A DNA stretch of 64,000 bases from Nannocystis sp. (GTDB lineage Bacteria > Myxococcota_A > Polyangia > Nannocystales > Nannocystaceae): contig JADJRG010000023.1 of NCBI GenBank assembly GCA_016712315.1, positions 248,001 through 312,000 on the forward strand, given 5' to 3'. The stretch's first letter is position 1, and each line of letters starts with the position of its first letter. The position numbers and the translations under genes are program-made. The notes beneath the pieces were generated by a model. It had not been told where the DNA came from, ran no database searches, and was given only the letters and a program-made list of their open reading frames with translations. Below, piece after piece: positions 37,662 to 46,206 of the stretch.

Positions 37662-39047
37662 ATGATCTTCCCCAAGAGACAGAATATGTCTGTAAAGACA
37701 GCCGACAGCGCGCCGCCCTCCGCCCGCCACCACGGCCGCCGCCGCCTCCTCCAGGGCCTCGGCCTCGCCGCGATCGCCGGCCCCTTCCTCCACCTCGCCC
37801 GCGGCCGCAGCGCCGCCGCCGCCCCCGCCAAGGCCGCCCGCGTCATCTTTTTTTACTTCCCCGACGGCGTCGTCGGCCCCAGCCAGGACGGCGAGCCTAG
37901 CCTCTGGCACCCCACCGGCGGCGAGTACGACTTCGCCCTCAGCCCCCAGCTAGAGCCCCTCGCCCCGCACAAGTCTGACTGCCTTTTTATAAGGGGGCTC
38001 ACCATGGGCCCCGCCGATCAGGGCTCCCACCCTGGGGGCGCCAAGAAGCTGCTCACCGCCGTCGACGGCGGCAACGGCGAGGGCATCGATCACTACCTCG
38101 CCCGCACCGTCGGGGCCAGCGCCCCCTTCCGCCACCTCTACCTCGGCGCCATGGCCAACGCGGGCAACGCCTCTGGCGACAAGTTCATCTCCTACCCCAG
38201 CCCTGGCCAGACGATCACCCCCGAGGACGACCCCCGCGCCGCCTTCGAGCTGCTCTTTGGGTCAGGTGTCATGGGCCAGGGCGGCGGCGGCCCCGATCCT
38301 ACTCAGGTCACCGTCATCGACGGCGTGCTCGACGACATGCACGCCCTGCGCGCCCGCCTCGGCGAGCTCGAGCGCGCCAAGCTCGACCTCCACCTCGAGT
38401 CCTTGCGCGAGCTCGAGGGTCGGATCAAGGCCGGCCCTTCGGGCACCTGCGACGATCCCAGCGTCGACTTCTCCGCCGTCACCGGCGACCTCTACGACCC
38501 CGCCAAATTCCCCGCGATCCTGCGCGCCCAGACCGATCTCATGGTCCAAGCCATGGCCTGCGGCCTCACCCGCGTAGGCGTGCTCCAGTCCTCCAACCAC
38601 ACCTCCGAGCTGATCATGAGCCGCTTCATGGGCGCCGAGATGTACGACCCCAATTTCGACATGCGCAGCCACCAGGCCTCGCACTACGGCCCCCGCCACG
38701 ACCCCAGCAAGCGCGAGTACGCCGACTACCTCGCCCAGCGCCGCTGGTGGGTCACCCAGTTCAATTACCTCTTGGATCAGCTCGCCGCCCGCCCCGACGG
38801 CGAAGGCACCATGCTCGACAGCACCCTCGTGCTGCTCTGCACCGAGGTCAACGACGGCAACACCCACCTCCACGACGACATGCCCTTCGTGCTCGCCGGC
38901 CGCGGCGGGATCAAACCCGGCCGCCTGCTCGACTACAGCGGCCAGCGCCACGCCGGCCTGCTCGCCGCGATCGCCCAGGCCATGGGCGCCGATCTCAGCG
39001 CCTACGGCGACACCCAGACCCCCGCCCTCACCGGCCTGCTCGCCTGA
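37662..39047 (+). CDS. DUF1552 protein (second copy) with Tat signal
   Basis: The 461-residue protein has an Arg-rich Tat-like leader (HHGRRRLLQGLGLAAIAGPF). Downstream are VIFFYFPDGVVGP, LFIRGLTMGPADQGSHPGG and LTAVDGGNGEGIDHYLAR, then LDLHLESLRELEGRIK and TLVLLCTEVNDGNTHLHDDM. These fit DUF1552. The pairing with the DUF1592-cytochrome protein 7 bp upstream repeats the arrangement at 22.3-25.4 kb. ATG 37662 or the internal Met at 37686 (MSVKTADS) could be the start; the latter leaves a neat Tat signal. Confidence 0.9.
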   Translation: MIFPKRQNMSVKTADSAPPSARHHGRRRLLQGLGLAAIAGPFLHLARGRSAAAAPAKAARVIFFYFPDGVVGPSQDGEPSLWHPTGGEYDFALSPQLEPLAPHKSDCLFIRGLTMGPADQGSHPGGAKKLLTAVDGGNGEGIDHYLARTVGASAPFRHLYLGAMANAGNASGDKFISYPSPGQTITPEDDPRAAFELLFGSGVMGQGGGGPDPTQVTVIDGVLDDMHALRARLGELERAKLDLHLESLRELEGRIKAGPSGTCDDPSVDFSAVTGDLYDPAKFPAILRAQTDLMVQAMACGLTRVGVLQSSNHTSELIMSRFMGAEMYDPNFDMRSHQASHYGPRHDPSKREYADYLAQRRWWVTQFNYLLDQLAARPDGEGTMLDSTLVLLCTEVNDGNTHLHDDMPFVLAGRGGIKPGRLLDYSGQRHAGLLAAIAQAMGADLSAYGDTQTPALTGLLA

Positions 39048-39214
39048 CCCGCGCCCGCTCGAACAATTGCATCGTTGATTCGCTCAAGAAGGCGCGCCGA
39101 CGCGCCTGCGCGCCGACGCCCGCCGAGGTATCTCAGGGGACGATCAAGGATGTCTCAGGGGCAAGATCGACACCGGCCTGCGGACGTCCCGCCGCGCCGT
39201 GACCAACAAGAGCC

Positions 39215-39457
39215 GTGGATCACGAGTTGGCCGCCGACTTTCACGGCGACGTCACCCTCAGCTACAACGTCAGCAACGGCCTGCGCCGCGTCCCCGCGAC
39301 CAGCAAGATCGTCGTCAAGCCCGTCGCCGCCCCCGCCAGCGCCGCCCCCTCCGTCGTCACCTTCACGTACACCCTCACCAGCCCCCTCAACACCAGCGCC
39401 GCCACCGTCACGATCCAAGTGCAGCCCGGTCAACAGTCGATCCCCTGGCCTCCGTGA
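39215..39457 (+). CDS. Short hypothetical protein, beta-rich
   Basis: The frame starts GTG at 39215 and encodes 80 residues. Third positions are GC-rich and the sequence (DVTLSYNVSNGLRRVPATS, FTYTLTSPLNTSAATVTIQV) reads like a small beta-sandwich or Ig-like fragment. There is no signal peptide. It could be a free-standing small protein or the tail of a lost larger gene. It follows the DUF1552 gene by 167 bp. Confidence 0.45.
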   Translation: MDHELAADFHGDVTLSYNVSNGLRRVPATSKIVVKPVAAPASAAPSVVTFTYTLTSPLNTSAATVTIQVQPGQQSIPWPP

Positions 39458-39554
39458 GCCCCCCGGGCCGCGCCGGTCGACCTGACAGACCGGCGCGGCC
39501 CCTCCTCGACGCGGATCGTCAACGCCCCCGCGCTCTCGTACCCTGCGTCCAGCG

Positions 39555-40367
39555 ATGCCTCACCTCCACCACCGCGGCCTGCGGATCCACTACGAAGATC
39601 GCGGCGAAGGCCGCCCGCTCCTCCTCCTCCACGCCGGCACCTCCTCCTGCCTGCAATGGCGCCGCTACGCCCGCCTGCTCGGCCCCGGCCACCGCCTCAT
39701 CACCCCGGATCTGCCCGGCCACGGCGGCTCCGATCCCTCCCCTGAGATCCTCCCCGACCAGCTCCTCCCCGCCGCCCTCGGCGTGCTCGACCACCTCCTC
39801 GGCCACCTCGACCTGCGCGCCCCCCTCCACCTCGTCGGCCACTCCCTCGGCGGCCTCATCGCCCTCTTGTACGCCCTCCAACGACCTGGCCGAACAGCCA
39901 GCCTCACCCTCTTCGAGCCGGTCGTCTTCGAGCTCCTCGATCGCCGCGGCCCCCCCGAGCTAGCGGCCGAGTGCCACCGAGTCGCCGCCGACTGCCTCGC
40001 CGCCGTCGACGCGGGCGACCCAGAGGCCGCCCAACGGCGCTTCATCACCTACTGGAGCGGCCCCGCCCACTGGCAGCTCCTCGGCGACCAAGAGCGCGCC
40101 CACCTCATCGAAGCCGCCCCGCTCCTCCACCGCGTCGGCATCCCCGCCACCTTCAACGCCGGCGTCACCGAGCCCGCCCTGCGCGCCCTCACCGTCCCCA
40201 CCCTCCTCCTGGACGCCGACCGCAGCCCCGCCCCCGCCCGCGCCATCGTCGATCACCTCGCCGCCCTCCTCCCCGCCGCCCGCCGCCGCACCATCCAAGA
40301 GGCCGGCCACATGGCCCCGATCACCCACGCGCCCCAAGTCGCGGCCCTCCTCCGCGCCAACATCTGA
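39555..40367 (+). CDS. Alpha/beta hydrolase
   Basis: The 270-residue protein has HYEDRGEGRPLLLLHAGTSS (oxyanion region), LITPDLPGHGGSD, the nucleophile elbow LVGHSLGGLIAL, LLLDADRSPAPARAIV (acid) and QEAGHMAPITHAPQV with the catalytic His. All are intact. It fits the broad esterase/haloperoxidase-like group and is cytoplasmic. Substrate cannot be inferred. Two hairpins follow its stop. Confidence 0.92.
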   Translation: MPHLHHRGLRIHYEDRGEGRPLLLLHAGTSSCLQWRRYARLLGPGHRLITPDLPGHGGSDPSPEILPDQLLPAALGVLDHLLGHLDLRAPLHLVGHSLGGLIALLYALQRPGRTASLTLFEPVVFELLDRRGPPELAAECHRVAADCLAAVDAGDPEAAQRRFITYWSGPAHWQLLGDQERAHLIEAAPLLHRVGIPATFNAGVTEPALRALTVPTLLLDADRSPAPARAIVDHLAALLPAARRRTIQEAGHMAPITHAPQVAALLRANI

Positions 40368-40438
40368 ACCCGCGGCGTGTCCCGTCGGCCGGCCTTCACC
40401 GCCGCGCGGACGCCCGAGATCGGCTCTTAGAAGACAGC

Positions 40439-40471
40439 GCGCCGCGGCGGCCTCTCGGCCCGCCGCGGCGC
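40439..40471. terminator. Hairpin between convergent genes
   Basis: A perfect 12-bp stem (40439-40450 with 40460-40471) around a 9-nt loop lies between the hydrolase and the acyl-CoA ligase stop codons. There is no T-run. It is symmetric and may act for both strands. Confidence 0.55.
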
Positions 40472-40475
40472 CACC

Positions 40476-40495
40476 CGCGCGCGATCACGCGCGCG
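40476..40495. terminator. Second CG-alternating hairpin between convergent genes
   Basis: An 8-bp CG-alternating stem flanks the loop ATCA, three bases before the ligase stop codon. It may back up the preceding hairpin. Confidence 0.4.
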
Positions 40496-40498
40496 CTC

Positions 40499-42340
40499 CT
40501 ACTCGTCCGACTTTTGCTTCTGGTACATGCCCTCGATCAGCGCCGCGTACTTCGTCGCCACCACCTTGCGCTTCACCTTCAGGCTCGCCGTCAGCTCGCC
40601 GCCGTCGACGGTCATCGGCCCTGGCAGCACCTCGAAGTACTTGATCGACTCGAAGCTCGCCAGCGCCTTGTTGACCTCTTTCACGTGCGCCGCCAAGAAC
40701 TCGCGCACCTTCGCGTGGCCTGGCTCCGCCGGGATCCCCTGCGTCTTCGCCCACTCGCCGAAGTTCTCCGGGTCGAGCGAGAACAGCGCCACGCAGAAGT
40801 GGCGGTTATCGCCGATCACCACCGCCTCTTGGATGAAGCTCTGCGCCTTCAGCAGCGCCTCGATCTTCACCGGCGCGATGTATTTCCCGCCCGAGGTCTT
40901 CAGCAGCTCCTTCTTCCGGCCGGTGATCGTCAAGAACCCGTCCGCGTCCAGCGAGCCCAGATCGCCGGTGTGGAACCACCCCTCCGCGTCGAACGCCTCG
41001 CCGGTCGCGTCGGGCCGGTTCAGGTAGCCCTGCGTGATGTTCGGCCCCTTCGCCAGCACCTCGCCGTCCTCGGCGATCTTCAGCGTCACCCCGTCGAAGG
41101 CGGGGCCCACCGTGCCGATCTTCATGTTCCCCGGGCGGTTCGAGGTCAGCCCTGGGCACGTCTCTGTCAGCCCGTACGCCTCGATCAGCGTCAACCCGAG
41201 CGCGATGAAGAACTCGTGCACGTCGCGGCGCAGCGGCGCCGAGCCGGAGAGCAGGATGTACACCCGGTCCATGCCCAGCTTCGCGCGGATCTTCGAGAAC
41301 ACCAGCTTGTCGGCGATCGCCTGCTGGATCGACAGCCACAGCGGCAGCGGCCTGCCCGTCGTCGCGTAGGGCACCGTCGCCAGGCCCACGCCCAGCGCCC
41401 AGCCGAAGATCTTCTGCCGCAGCGGCGGCGCCGAGGCGACCCCTGCCTCGATCTTGCCCTTGATCTTCTCGTACACCCGCGGCGCCCCTGGGAAGAAGCC
41501 TGGGCGCGAGCCCGCGAGATCCACCGCCAGCGTCGGCACCGAAGAGATCACCAGCGGCGCCTGGAAGTACGGCCCCGCCAGCTCGATCAAGCGGCCGAAC
41601 GAGTGCGCCAGCGGCAAGAACAAGAAGAGCCCGCCCTCCTGCACCTGCGGCCCGAACAGCCCCATCTTCGCCACGTTATCGAGCAGCGACAGCATGTTCT
41701 CGTGCGTCTGGATCACCGCCTTCGGCGGCCCCGTCGTGCCCGACGTGTACGTGAACGTCGCCACGTGATCACGCTTCACTAGCGCCGCCCGCCGCGCCAT
41801 CTCCGCCTTCAGGCGCGCGAGCTGCTCTGCCCCGCGCGCCTCCACCGCCGCCAGGCTCTCCCAGTCGTCCGCGGGGGCCAGCCCCGTCGGATCGACCACG
41901 ACGATCTTGCCCCTCAGCCGCAGATCGGCCGGCGAGTAGGTCTTGTCGAAGAACGTGAAGCCGCCGCGCATCGCCCGGACCTTGGCCACCTGCCCCGCGT
42001 TCTCCGCGATCACCAGCTCGACCGCCGTGTCCGCGTGCATGAAGCCGACCTCTTCGGGCAGCAGGCTCGCGTAGATCGGCACCGTCTGCAGGCCCACAGA
42101 CATCGCCGCGACGTCCATGATCACCCAGTCCATCGACGTGTTGCCGATGATGCTCACTCGAGCGCCGTCACTGAGCGCGACCGCCGAGAGCAGCCCCGCC
42201 GCGATCTTCTCGATCCGCGGCAGCACCTCCCTCCACGGCACGTCGATCCACGCGTCGCCCCGCTTGATCCGGAAGGCGGGGGCGTTGAGGTCGCGGTTGG
42301 CGCGATCGAGCACCATCGCAGAGATATGGGCGTCAGCCAT
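40499..42340 (-). CDS. fadD: Long-chain acyl-CoA ligase (second copy)
   Basis: I chose ATG 42340 (MADAHISAMVLDRANRD). An AGGAG sequence lies about 9 nt upstream, which decides it over an in-frame start 22 codons earlier. The 613-residue protein has HVATFTYTSGTTGPPKAV, LPLAHSFGRLIEL, VYEKIKGKIEAGV, EAYGLTETCPGLTSNRP and HTGDLGSLDADGFLTITGRK. It adenylates and CoA-loads a fatty acid. It sits 119 bp downstream of the sulfotransferase gene and likely belongs to the same operon, suggesting that its acyl-CoA feeds the reductase two genes upstream. Confidence 0.93.
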   Translation of the reverse strand: MADAHISAMVLDRANRDLNAPAFRIKRGDAWIDVPWREVLPRIEKIAAGLLSAVALSDGARVSIIGNTSMDWVIMDVAAMSVGLQTVPIYASLLPEEVGFMHADTAVELVIAENAGQVAKVRAMRGGFTFFDKTYSPADLRLRGKIVVVDPTGLAPADDWESLAAVEARGAEQLARLKAEMARRAALVKRDHVATFTYTSGTTGPPKAVIQTHENMLSLLDNVAKMGLFGPQVQEGGLFLFLPLAHSFGRLIELAGPYFQAPLVISSVPTLAVDLAGSRPGFFPGAPRVYEKIKGKIEAGVASAPPLRQKIFGWALGVGLATVPYATTGRPLPLWLSIQQAIADKLVFSKIRAKLGMDRVYILLSGSAPLRRDVHEFFIALGLTLIEAYGLTETCPGLTSNRPGNMKIGTVGPAFDGVTLKIAEDGEVLAKGPNITQGYLNRPDATGEAFDAEGWFHTGDLGSLDADGFLTITGRKKELLKTSGGKYIAPVKIEALLKAQSFIQEAVVIGDNRHFCVALFSLDPENFGEWAKTQGIPAEPGHAKVREFLAAHVKEVNKALASFESIKYFEVLPGPMTVDGGELTASLKVKRKVVATKYAALIEGMYQKQKSDE

Positions 42341-42459
42341 TCGTGGGGTCTCCTGACTCGTTGTAGTCGCAGTTGTGGCCGCGCGGCCACGACTGTGCCC
42401 GCGCACCCGGCCATGGTATCAGGATGAGCCGCGCGCGTCGCCCACCGCCTCACCGGTCC

Positions 42460-43527
42460 TCAGGGCCACGTCAGCCCCGCCGCCGCGAGCGCCGCGAAGC
42501 CGGGCGCGCACGCGTCCTCGGTCTGAGCGCGCAGCCGCGGGGGCAGCTCCTGCCAGCGCGAGCGCCCCTGCCCGACCAAGGCCACGCAGCGGCGCAGCCA
42601 CGCTGGATCGACCTCGCCGAGGATGAACGAGATCAGCCCCGCCGCGCACTCTGTCGCGCCCTCGCGCAGCCCGAGCAGGTCTTCATAGCGGATCGTCAGC
42701 AGCCGCTCCTCCCCCAGCCCCGCCAGCTCCGCCAGCCCTTGGCTGATCTCGCCGCTCCAGTAGTGAGCGCACAGCGGCGGCGGCGTGTCGAAGCGCGCGA
42801 AGGCCTCCCGCGTGAAGCGCTCGGGCAGCAGCGCGGCCAGCTCGTCCGAGAGATCCCCCTCCCACCGCCGATCCGTCGACGCCATCGGATCCACGCCGAG
42901 CCCCTCGATCAACTGGAACGCCGCGAACACCATCCGAAAGCCCGCGTGTCTGCTCATCGACAGCGCCGTATCGCGGCCGTCGCGGACGATGTGGACGAAG
43001 CGCGCCGCTGGGAAGGCGCGACGCAGCCGGCTCACGATCCGCAGCGACCCGCCCGAGCGCTCCACCCACAGCCGCGCCCCCGCGCGCGCCCGCAGCCACT
43101 CGAAGAGCCGCGCGTACTGCACGCCCACGGGCGCGGGATCGAGCGCGACCGCCGCCGCCGCGAGCGCGTCGAAGAGCCCGTCGGGGTCGCCGCTCAGGTG
43201 AGGGAGCGCGGCCTGGCAGATCGCCGGCACCCCCGACCGCGCGCCCCAGCGCCCGCCGCCGCGCCACGGGTACAGCACCTCCTCCATCGCGACGTCATGG
43301 CGCAGCATCAAGCTCTGCCACGGCCACGGCGTCGCCAAGATCCGCCACAGCGCCGCCCCGCTGATCTGTCCTTCGGGGAAGGCGCGATCGATCTCCGTGC
43401 CGAGGTCCGTCGCGAACGAGAACACCTCCGAGAGGCTCGTCACCGCCGGGTGCTCGCGCAGCAGCGACGACACCAGCGTCGAGCCGCAGCGCCCCGTCCC
43501 GACCACGAACACCGGCGCGGCGCTCAT
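42460..43527 (-). CDS. Sulfotransferase-family protein
   Basis: The 355-residue protein begins MSAAPVFVVGTGRCGSTLVS, the PAPS 5'-phosphosulfate-binding loop. FVHIVRDGRDTALSMSRHAG is the 3'-phosphate-binding motif. Both are complete. Such enzymes move a sulfuryl group from PAPS to hydroxyl or amino acceptors on lipids, carbohydrates or proteins. The start ATGA overlaps the reductase stop (4 bp), so the two are translationally coupled. An alcohol made by the reductase would be a natural acceptor (inference). It has no signal peptide, so action is cytoplasmic. Confidence 0.88.
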   Translation of the reverse strand: MSAAPVFVVGTGRCGSTLVSSLLREHPAVTSLSEVFSFATDLGTEIDRAFPEGQISGAALWRILATPWPWQSLMLRHDVAMEEVLYPWRGGGRWGARSGVPAICQAALPHLSGDPDGLFDALAAAAVALDPAPVGVQYARLFEWLRARAGARLWVERSGGSLRIVSRLRRAFPAARFVHIVRDGRDTALSMSRHAGFRMVFAAFQLIEGLGVDPMASTDRRWEGDLSDELAALLPERFTREAFARFDTPPPLCAHYWSGEISQGLAELAGLGEERLLTIRYEDLLGLREGATECAAGLISFILGEVDPAWLRRCVALVGQGRSRWQELPPRLRAQTEDACAPGFAALAAAGLTWP

Positions 43528-44657
43528 CGGGTACCAGGGAGCCCCGCCCGCTCGGACTCGAGCTGCCGCAGGTACCAGGCGACATGGCGATCCAGCGCCG
43601 CCGCGTCGATCGTCATCGAGCCCGCGGGTGCGCCGACCAGCGCGTCTGTGCCGCTGCGATCGAAGCGCTTTCGCCCGCGCAAGTACGAGCGGTAGAAGTC
43701 GATCTGGTCGTTAAATTTCTCGTCGAGCCACTCGAGCCCCCCGACGTCCTCGACCCAGCGCGGCTGCGCGATCTTCAGCGCCGCCGCCATCGCCACGACC
43801 ACTGCGCCCACAGTCGGCGGGTGCGCCTGATTGACGTGAAAGTATGCGCAGGCGCCCGCGCCCTCATGGTCGGCCAGCCCGATCCCTGCGACCTCCGCCG
43901 CCACCTGATCGATCGGCACCAGGTCGAGCGCAGCCTCTGGATCTCCGCAGATCCGCAGCGGCCGCGACGCTAGCAGCCCACGCTCCGTACGGTCCATGAT
44001 CCGACAAAATTTAAAGAGCCGGCGGAGGAACCCGTACATCCCGCTGAAAGTCGTCGCCGCGAGCGTCTGGCTGTGGCCGATCACGATGCTCGGCCGCAGG
44101 ATCCTCGCGTAGAAGCGCCGCTCCGCGGCGACCGCGAGCTCCGCCTCGATCTTGCTCGCCTCATAGAGGTTGTTTGGCCGCGCATCGACCACCGGGGCCG
44201 CGCCCACCAGCCCATCTCGCGCCCCCGCGACATACGCCGTGCTCACGTAGTTGAAGACCTCGACCCCCGCGCGCGCAGCCAGGTCGAGCGCGCTTCGGGT
44301 GCCGTCGACGTTCACCGCGCGGATCTCCGCCGCGTAGCGATCCTCGAAGGCCAGCGACGCGGCGCTGTGCCAGAAGCGCTGGTAGCGGCGGCGCGGCAGC
44401 GCCGGGGCGCCGCAGCCTGGCCGCGTCACGTCGCCCTCCACCGCCACACATCGCCGCTCGATCGCCTCCATCAGCTCCGGCGCGCCATAGGCGACCGCAG
44501 CCGCCTTCAGCGCCCGCGACAGGCGCTCGGCCGCGCTCTCGCGCCCCGGCCGGACCAGCGCGACGACCGATCCCGAGCCGCGGCGGAGCAGCTCCAACAC
44601 CAACGCCGCGCCGACGAACCCAGTCGCGCCCGTCACTAGATCTGCGTCGCCCTGCAT
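43524..44657 (-). CDS. Fatty acyl-CoA reductase-like NAD(P)-dependent extended SDR
   Basis: The ATG at 44657 gives 377 residues. The frame is open upstream but antisense to the kinase gene. DLVTGATGFVGAALVLELLR is the Rossmann glycine motif; RFWHSAASLAFEDRY, AVNVDGTRSALDLA, FNYVSTAYVAGARDG and LYEASKIEAEL (YxxxK) are typical of the thioester-reductase/FAR branch (NAD_binding_4). The C-terminal half may be the FAR-like substrate cap. Predicted reaction is reduction of an acyl-CoA or acyl thioester to aldehyde/alcohol. Together with the following sulfotransferase and acyl-CoA ligase it suggests synthesis of a fatty alcohol and its sulfate ester. Alternatively it could be a sterol or polyketide ketoreductase. 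Confidence 0.8.
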   Translation of the reverse strand: MQGDADLVTGATGFVGAALVLELLRRGSGSVVALVRPGRESAAERLSRALKAAAVAYGAPELMEAIERRCVAVEGDVTRPGCGAPALPRRRYQRFWHSAASLAFEDRYAAEIRAVNVDGTRSALDLAARAGVEVFNYVSTAYVAGARDGLVGAAPVVDARPNNLYEASKIEAELAVAAERRFYARILRPSIVIGHSQTLAATTFSGMYGFLRRLFKFCRIMDRTERGLLASRPLRICGDPEAALDLVPIDQVAAEVAGIGLADHEGAGACAYFHVNQAHPPTVGAVVVAMAAALKIAQPRWVEDVGGLEWLDEKFNDQIDFYRSYLRGRKRFDRSGTDALVGAPAGSMTIDAAALDRHVAWYLRQLESERAGLPGTR

Positions 44658-44816
44658 GATACCGCGCACCGTCCCGCGAGCGATTGTACACACGTTCTCG
44701 CCGCATCTAGCGGCTCGCTCGCCGACGCTCCCATCGCAGACCTCTCCTATGACCTCGGAGCGGACCAGGTTCGCGGCGCCTTGCGCCCCCGCGATGACCG
44801 CCGCGATACTCTCATC

Positions 44817-46181
44817 GTGGCCCACGACGCCGAGAAGCATGAGGCGCCAGGCCCGCCCAGAGGCGCCCTCCTCGGGCTCATCGACTGGTTGATCCCCGAC
44901 GATCTCCGACAGTCGCACGACAGCCGCCTGCGCGCGCGCGGGCTCGTCGCCAGCTCGATCGGCATCGGCTCGCTCCTTGTCGCGAACCTGACCGTGCGCG
45001 CGGCGACCTTGCCGATCGACCGCAACTTCTGGATCGCCTCCTCGCTCGTCGTGGTCTTGTTCTTGCTGCCGCTGATCCAGCGGCAGACCCGCTCGCCGCG
45101 GCTCGCAGGGGCGATCTTCTCGTGGTTCCTGATCCTCGCGATGCCCGTGATCCTGCTCAACTTCGGCAGCTTCCCGGCGCCCGGGATCGCCTTCTTTCCG
45201 GCGGTCCCGATCATGGCCACCTTCTTCAGCGACGCGCGCACCGGCCTGATCAGCGTGCTCGTCCTCGGCGCCGCGACCGTCTTCGCCCATCAGACGCTGC
45301 CGCTCAACGACGCGGCGACGCTGCGCGCCATCGCGCCGACCGTCGTCGCCAGCAGCGTGATCGCCCCCGCGCTCTGCTTCTTGCTCGCCGCCGTCTACGA
45401 CCGCAACCGCCAGCGCAACGAGCGCGATCTCAACCGGATCAACCGAGAGCTCCTGCAAGCCCGCGCCCGCGCCGAGGACGCAGATCACCGCAAGACCGAG
45501 TTCCTGCGCCACATGAGCCACGAGCTGCGCACCCCGCTCAACGCGATCATCGGCTTCGCCGAGCTGCTCACCGAGGAGCTCGCCGAGCACCGCGAGGCCG
45601 AGCTCGCCGAGGACGCCGCGAAGATCAACGCCGCCAGCCGCCACCTCCTCGGCCTGATCAATGACATCCTCGACATCTCCAAGATCGAGGCCGGCGCGAT
45701 CGCCTTCCACTACGCGCCCCTCGATCTCAGCGAGCTGATCCGCGAGATCGAGCACACCGTCGCCCCCCTCGCCGCTCGCCGCGGCAACAACCTCGTCATC
45801 ACCGCCGCCGCCGGTCTCGGCGTCATCGAGGGCGACAGCCAGCGGATCCACCAGGTCCTCCTCAACCTCGCCGGCAACGCCTGCAAATTCACCGAGCGCG
45901 GCACCATCGAGCTCCGCGCCGCGCGGCTCCCCGGCGGCGAGCGGATCCGCTTCGAGGTCGCCGACACCGGCGTCGGCATGGACCCCGAGGACCTGGGCCA
46001 GATCTTCGAGGCCTTCGTCCAAGTCGACGACTCGATGTCGCGCCGCCGCGAAGGCACCGGCCTCGGCCTCATGATCACCAAGCGCCTCATCGAGGAGATG
46101 GGCGGCACGATCACCGTCACCAGCGCCCGCGGCGCAGGCTCGACCTTCACCGTCGAGCTACCGGCCCGCGAGCCCGAGTGA
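44817..46181 (+). CDS. Membrane histidine kinase
   Basis: The start is uncertain: TTG 44781 or GTG 44817 (VAHDAEKHEAP). I use the latter. The protein has about six membrane helices (LVASSIGIGSLLVANLTV, FWIASSLVVVLFLLPLI, FSWFLILAMPVILLNFG and more). The H-box is FLRHMSHELRTPLNAIIGF. The N-box (VLLNLAGNACKFTERG), G1 (VADTGVGMDPED) and G2 (REGTGLGLMITKRLIEEMGG) are complete. No HAMP or receiver is present. The sensed signal lies in the membrane part. It is divergent from the reductase operon, with about 160 bp between starts. Confidence 0.9.
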   Translation: MAHDAEKHEAPGPPRGALLGLIDWLIPDDLRQSHDSRLRARGLVASSIGIGSLLVANLTVRAATLPIDRNFWIASSLVVVLFLLPLIQRQTRSPRLAGAIFSWFLILAMPVILLNFGSFPAPGIAFFPAVPIMATFFSDARTGLISVLVLGAATVFAHQTLPLNDAATLRAIAPTVVASSVIAPALCFLLAAVYDRNRQRNERDLNRINRELLQARARAEDADHRKTEFLRHMSHELRTPLNAIIGFAELLTEELAEHREAELAEDAAKINAASRHLLGLINDILDISKIEAGAIAFHYAPLDLSELIREIEHTVAPLAARRGNNLVITAAAGLGVIEGDSQRIHQVLLNLAGNACKFTERGTIELRAARLPGGERIRFEVADTGVGMDPEDLGQIFEAFVQVDDSMSRRREGTGLGLMITKRLIEEMGGTITVTSARGAGSTFTVELPAREPE

Positions 46182-46206
46182 TCGACGCCGAGGCGAGGGC
46201 GCCGCG

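Noticed and set aside
44658..46022. Long N-terminal extension of the reductase frame
   Set aside because: It is antisense to a complete histidine kinase gene; the Rossmann motif follows the ATG at 44657.
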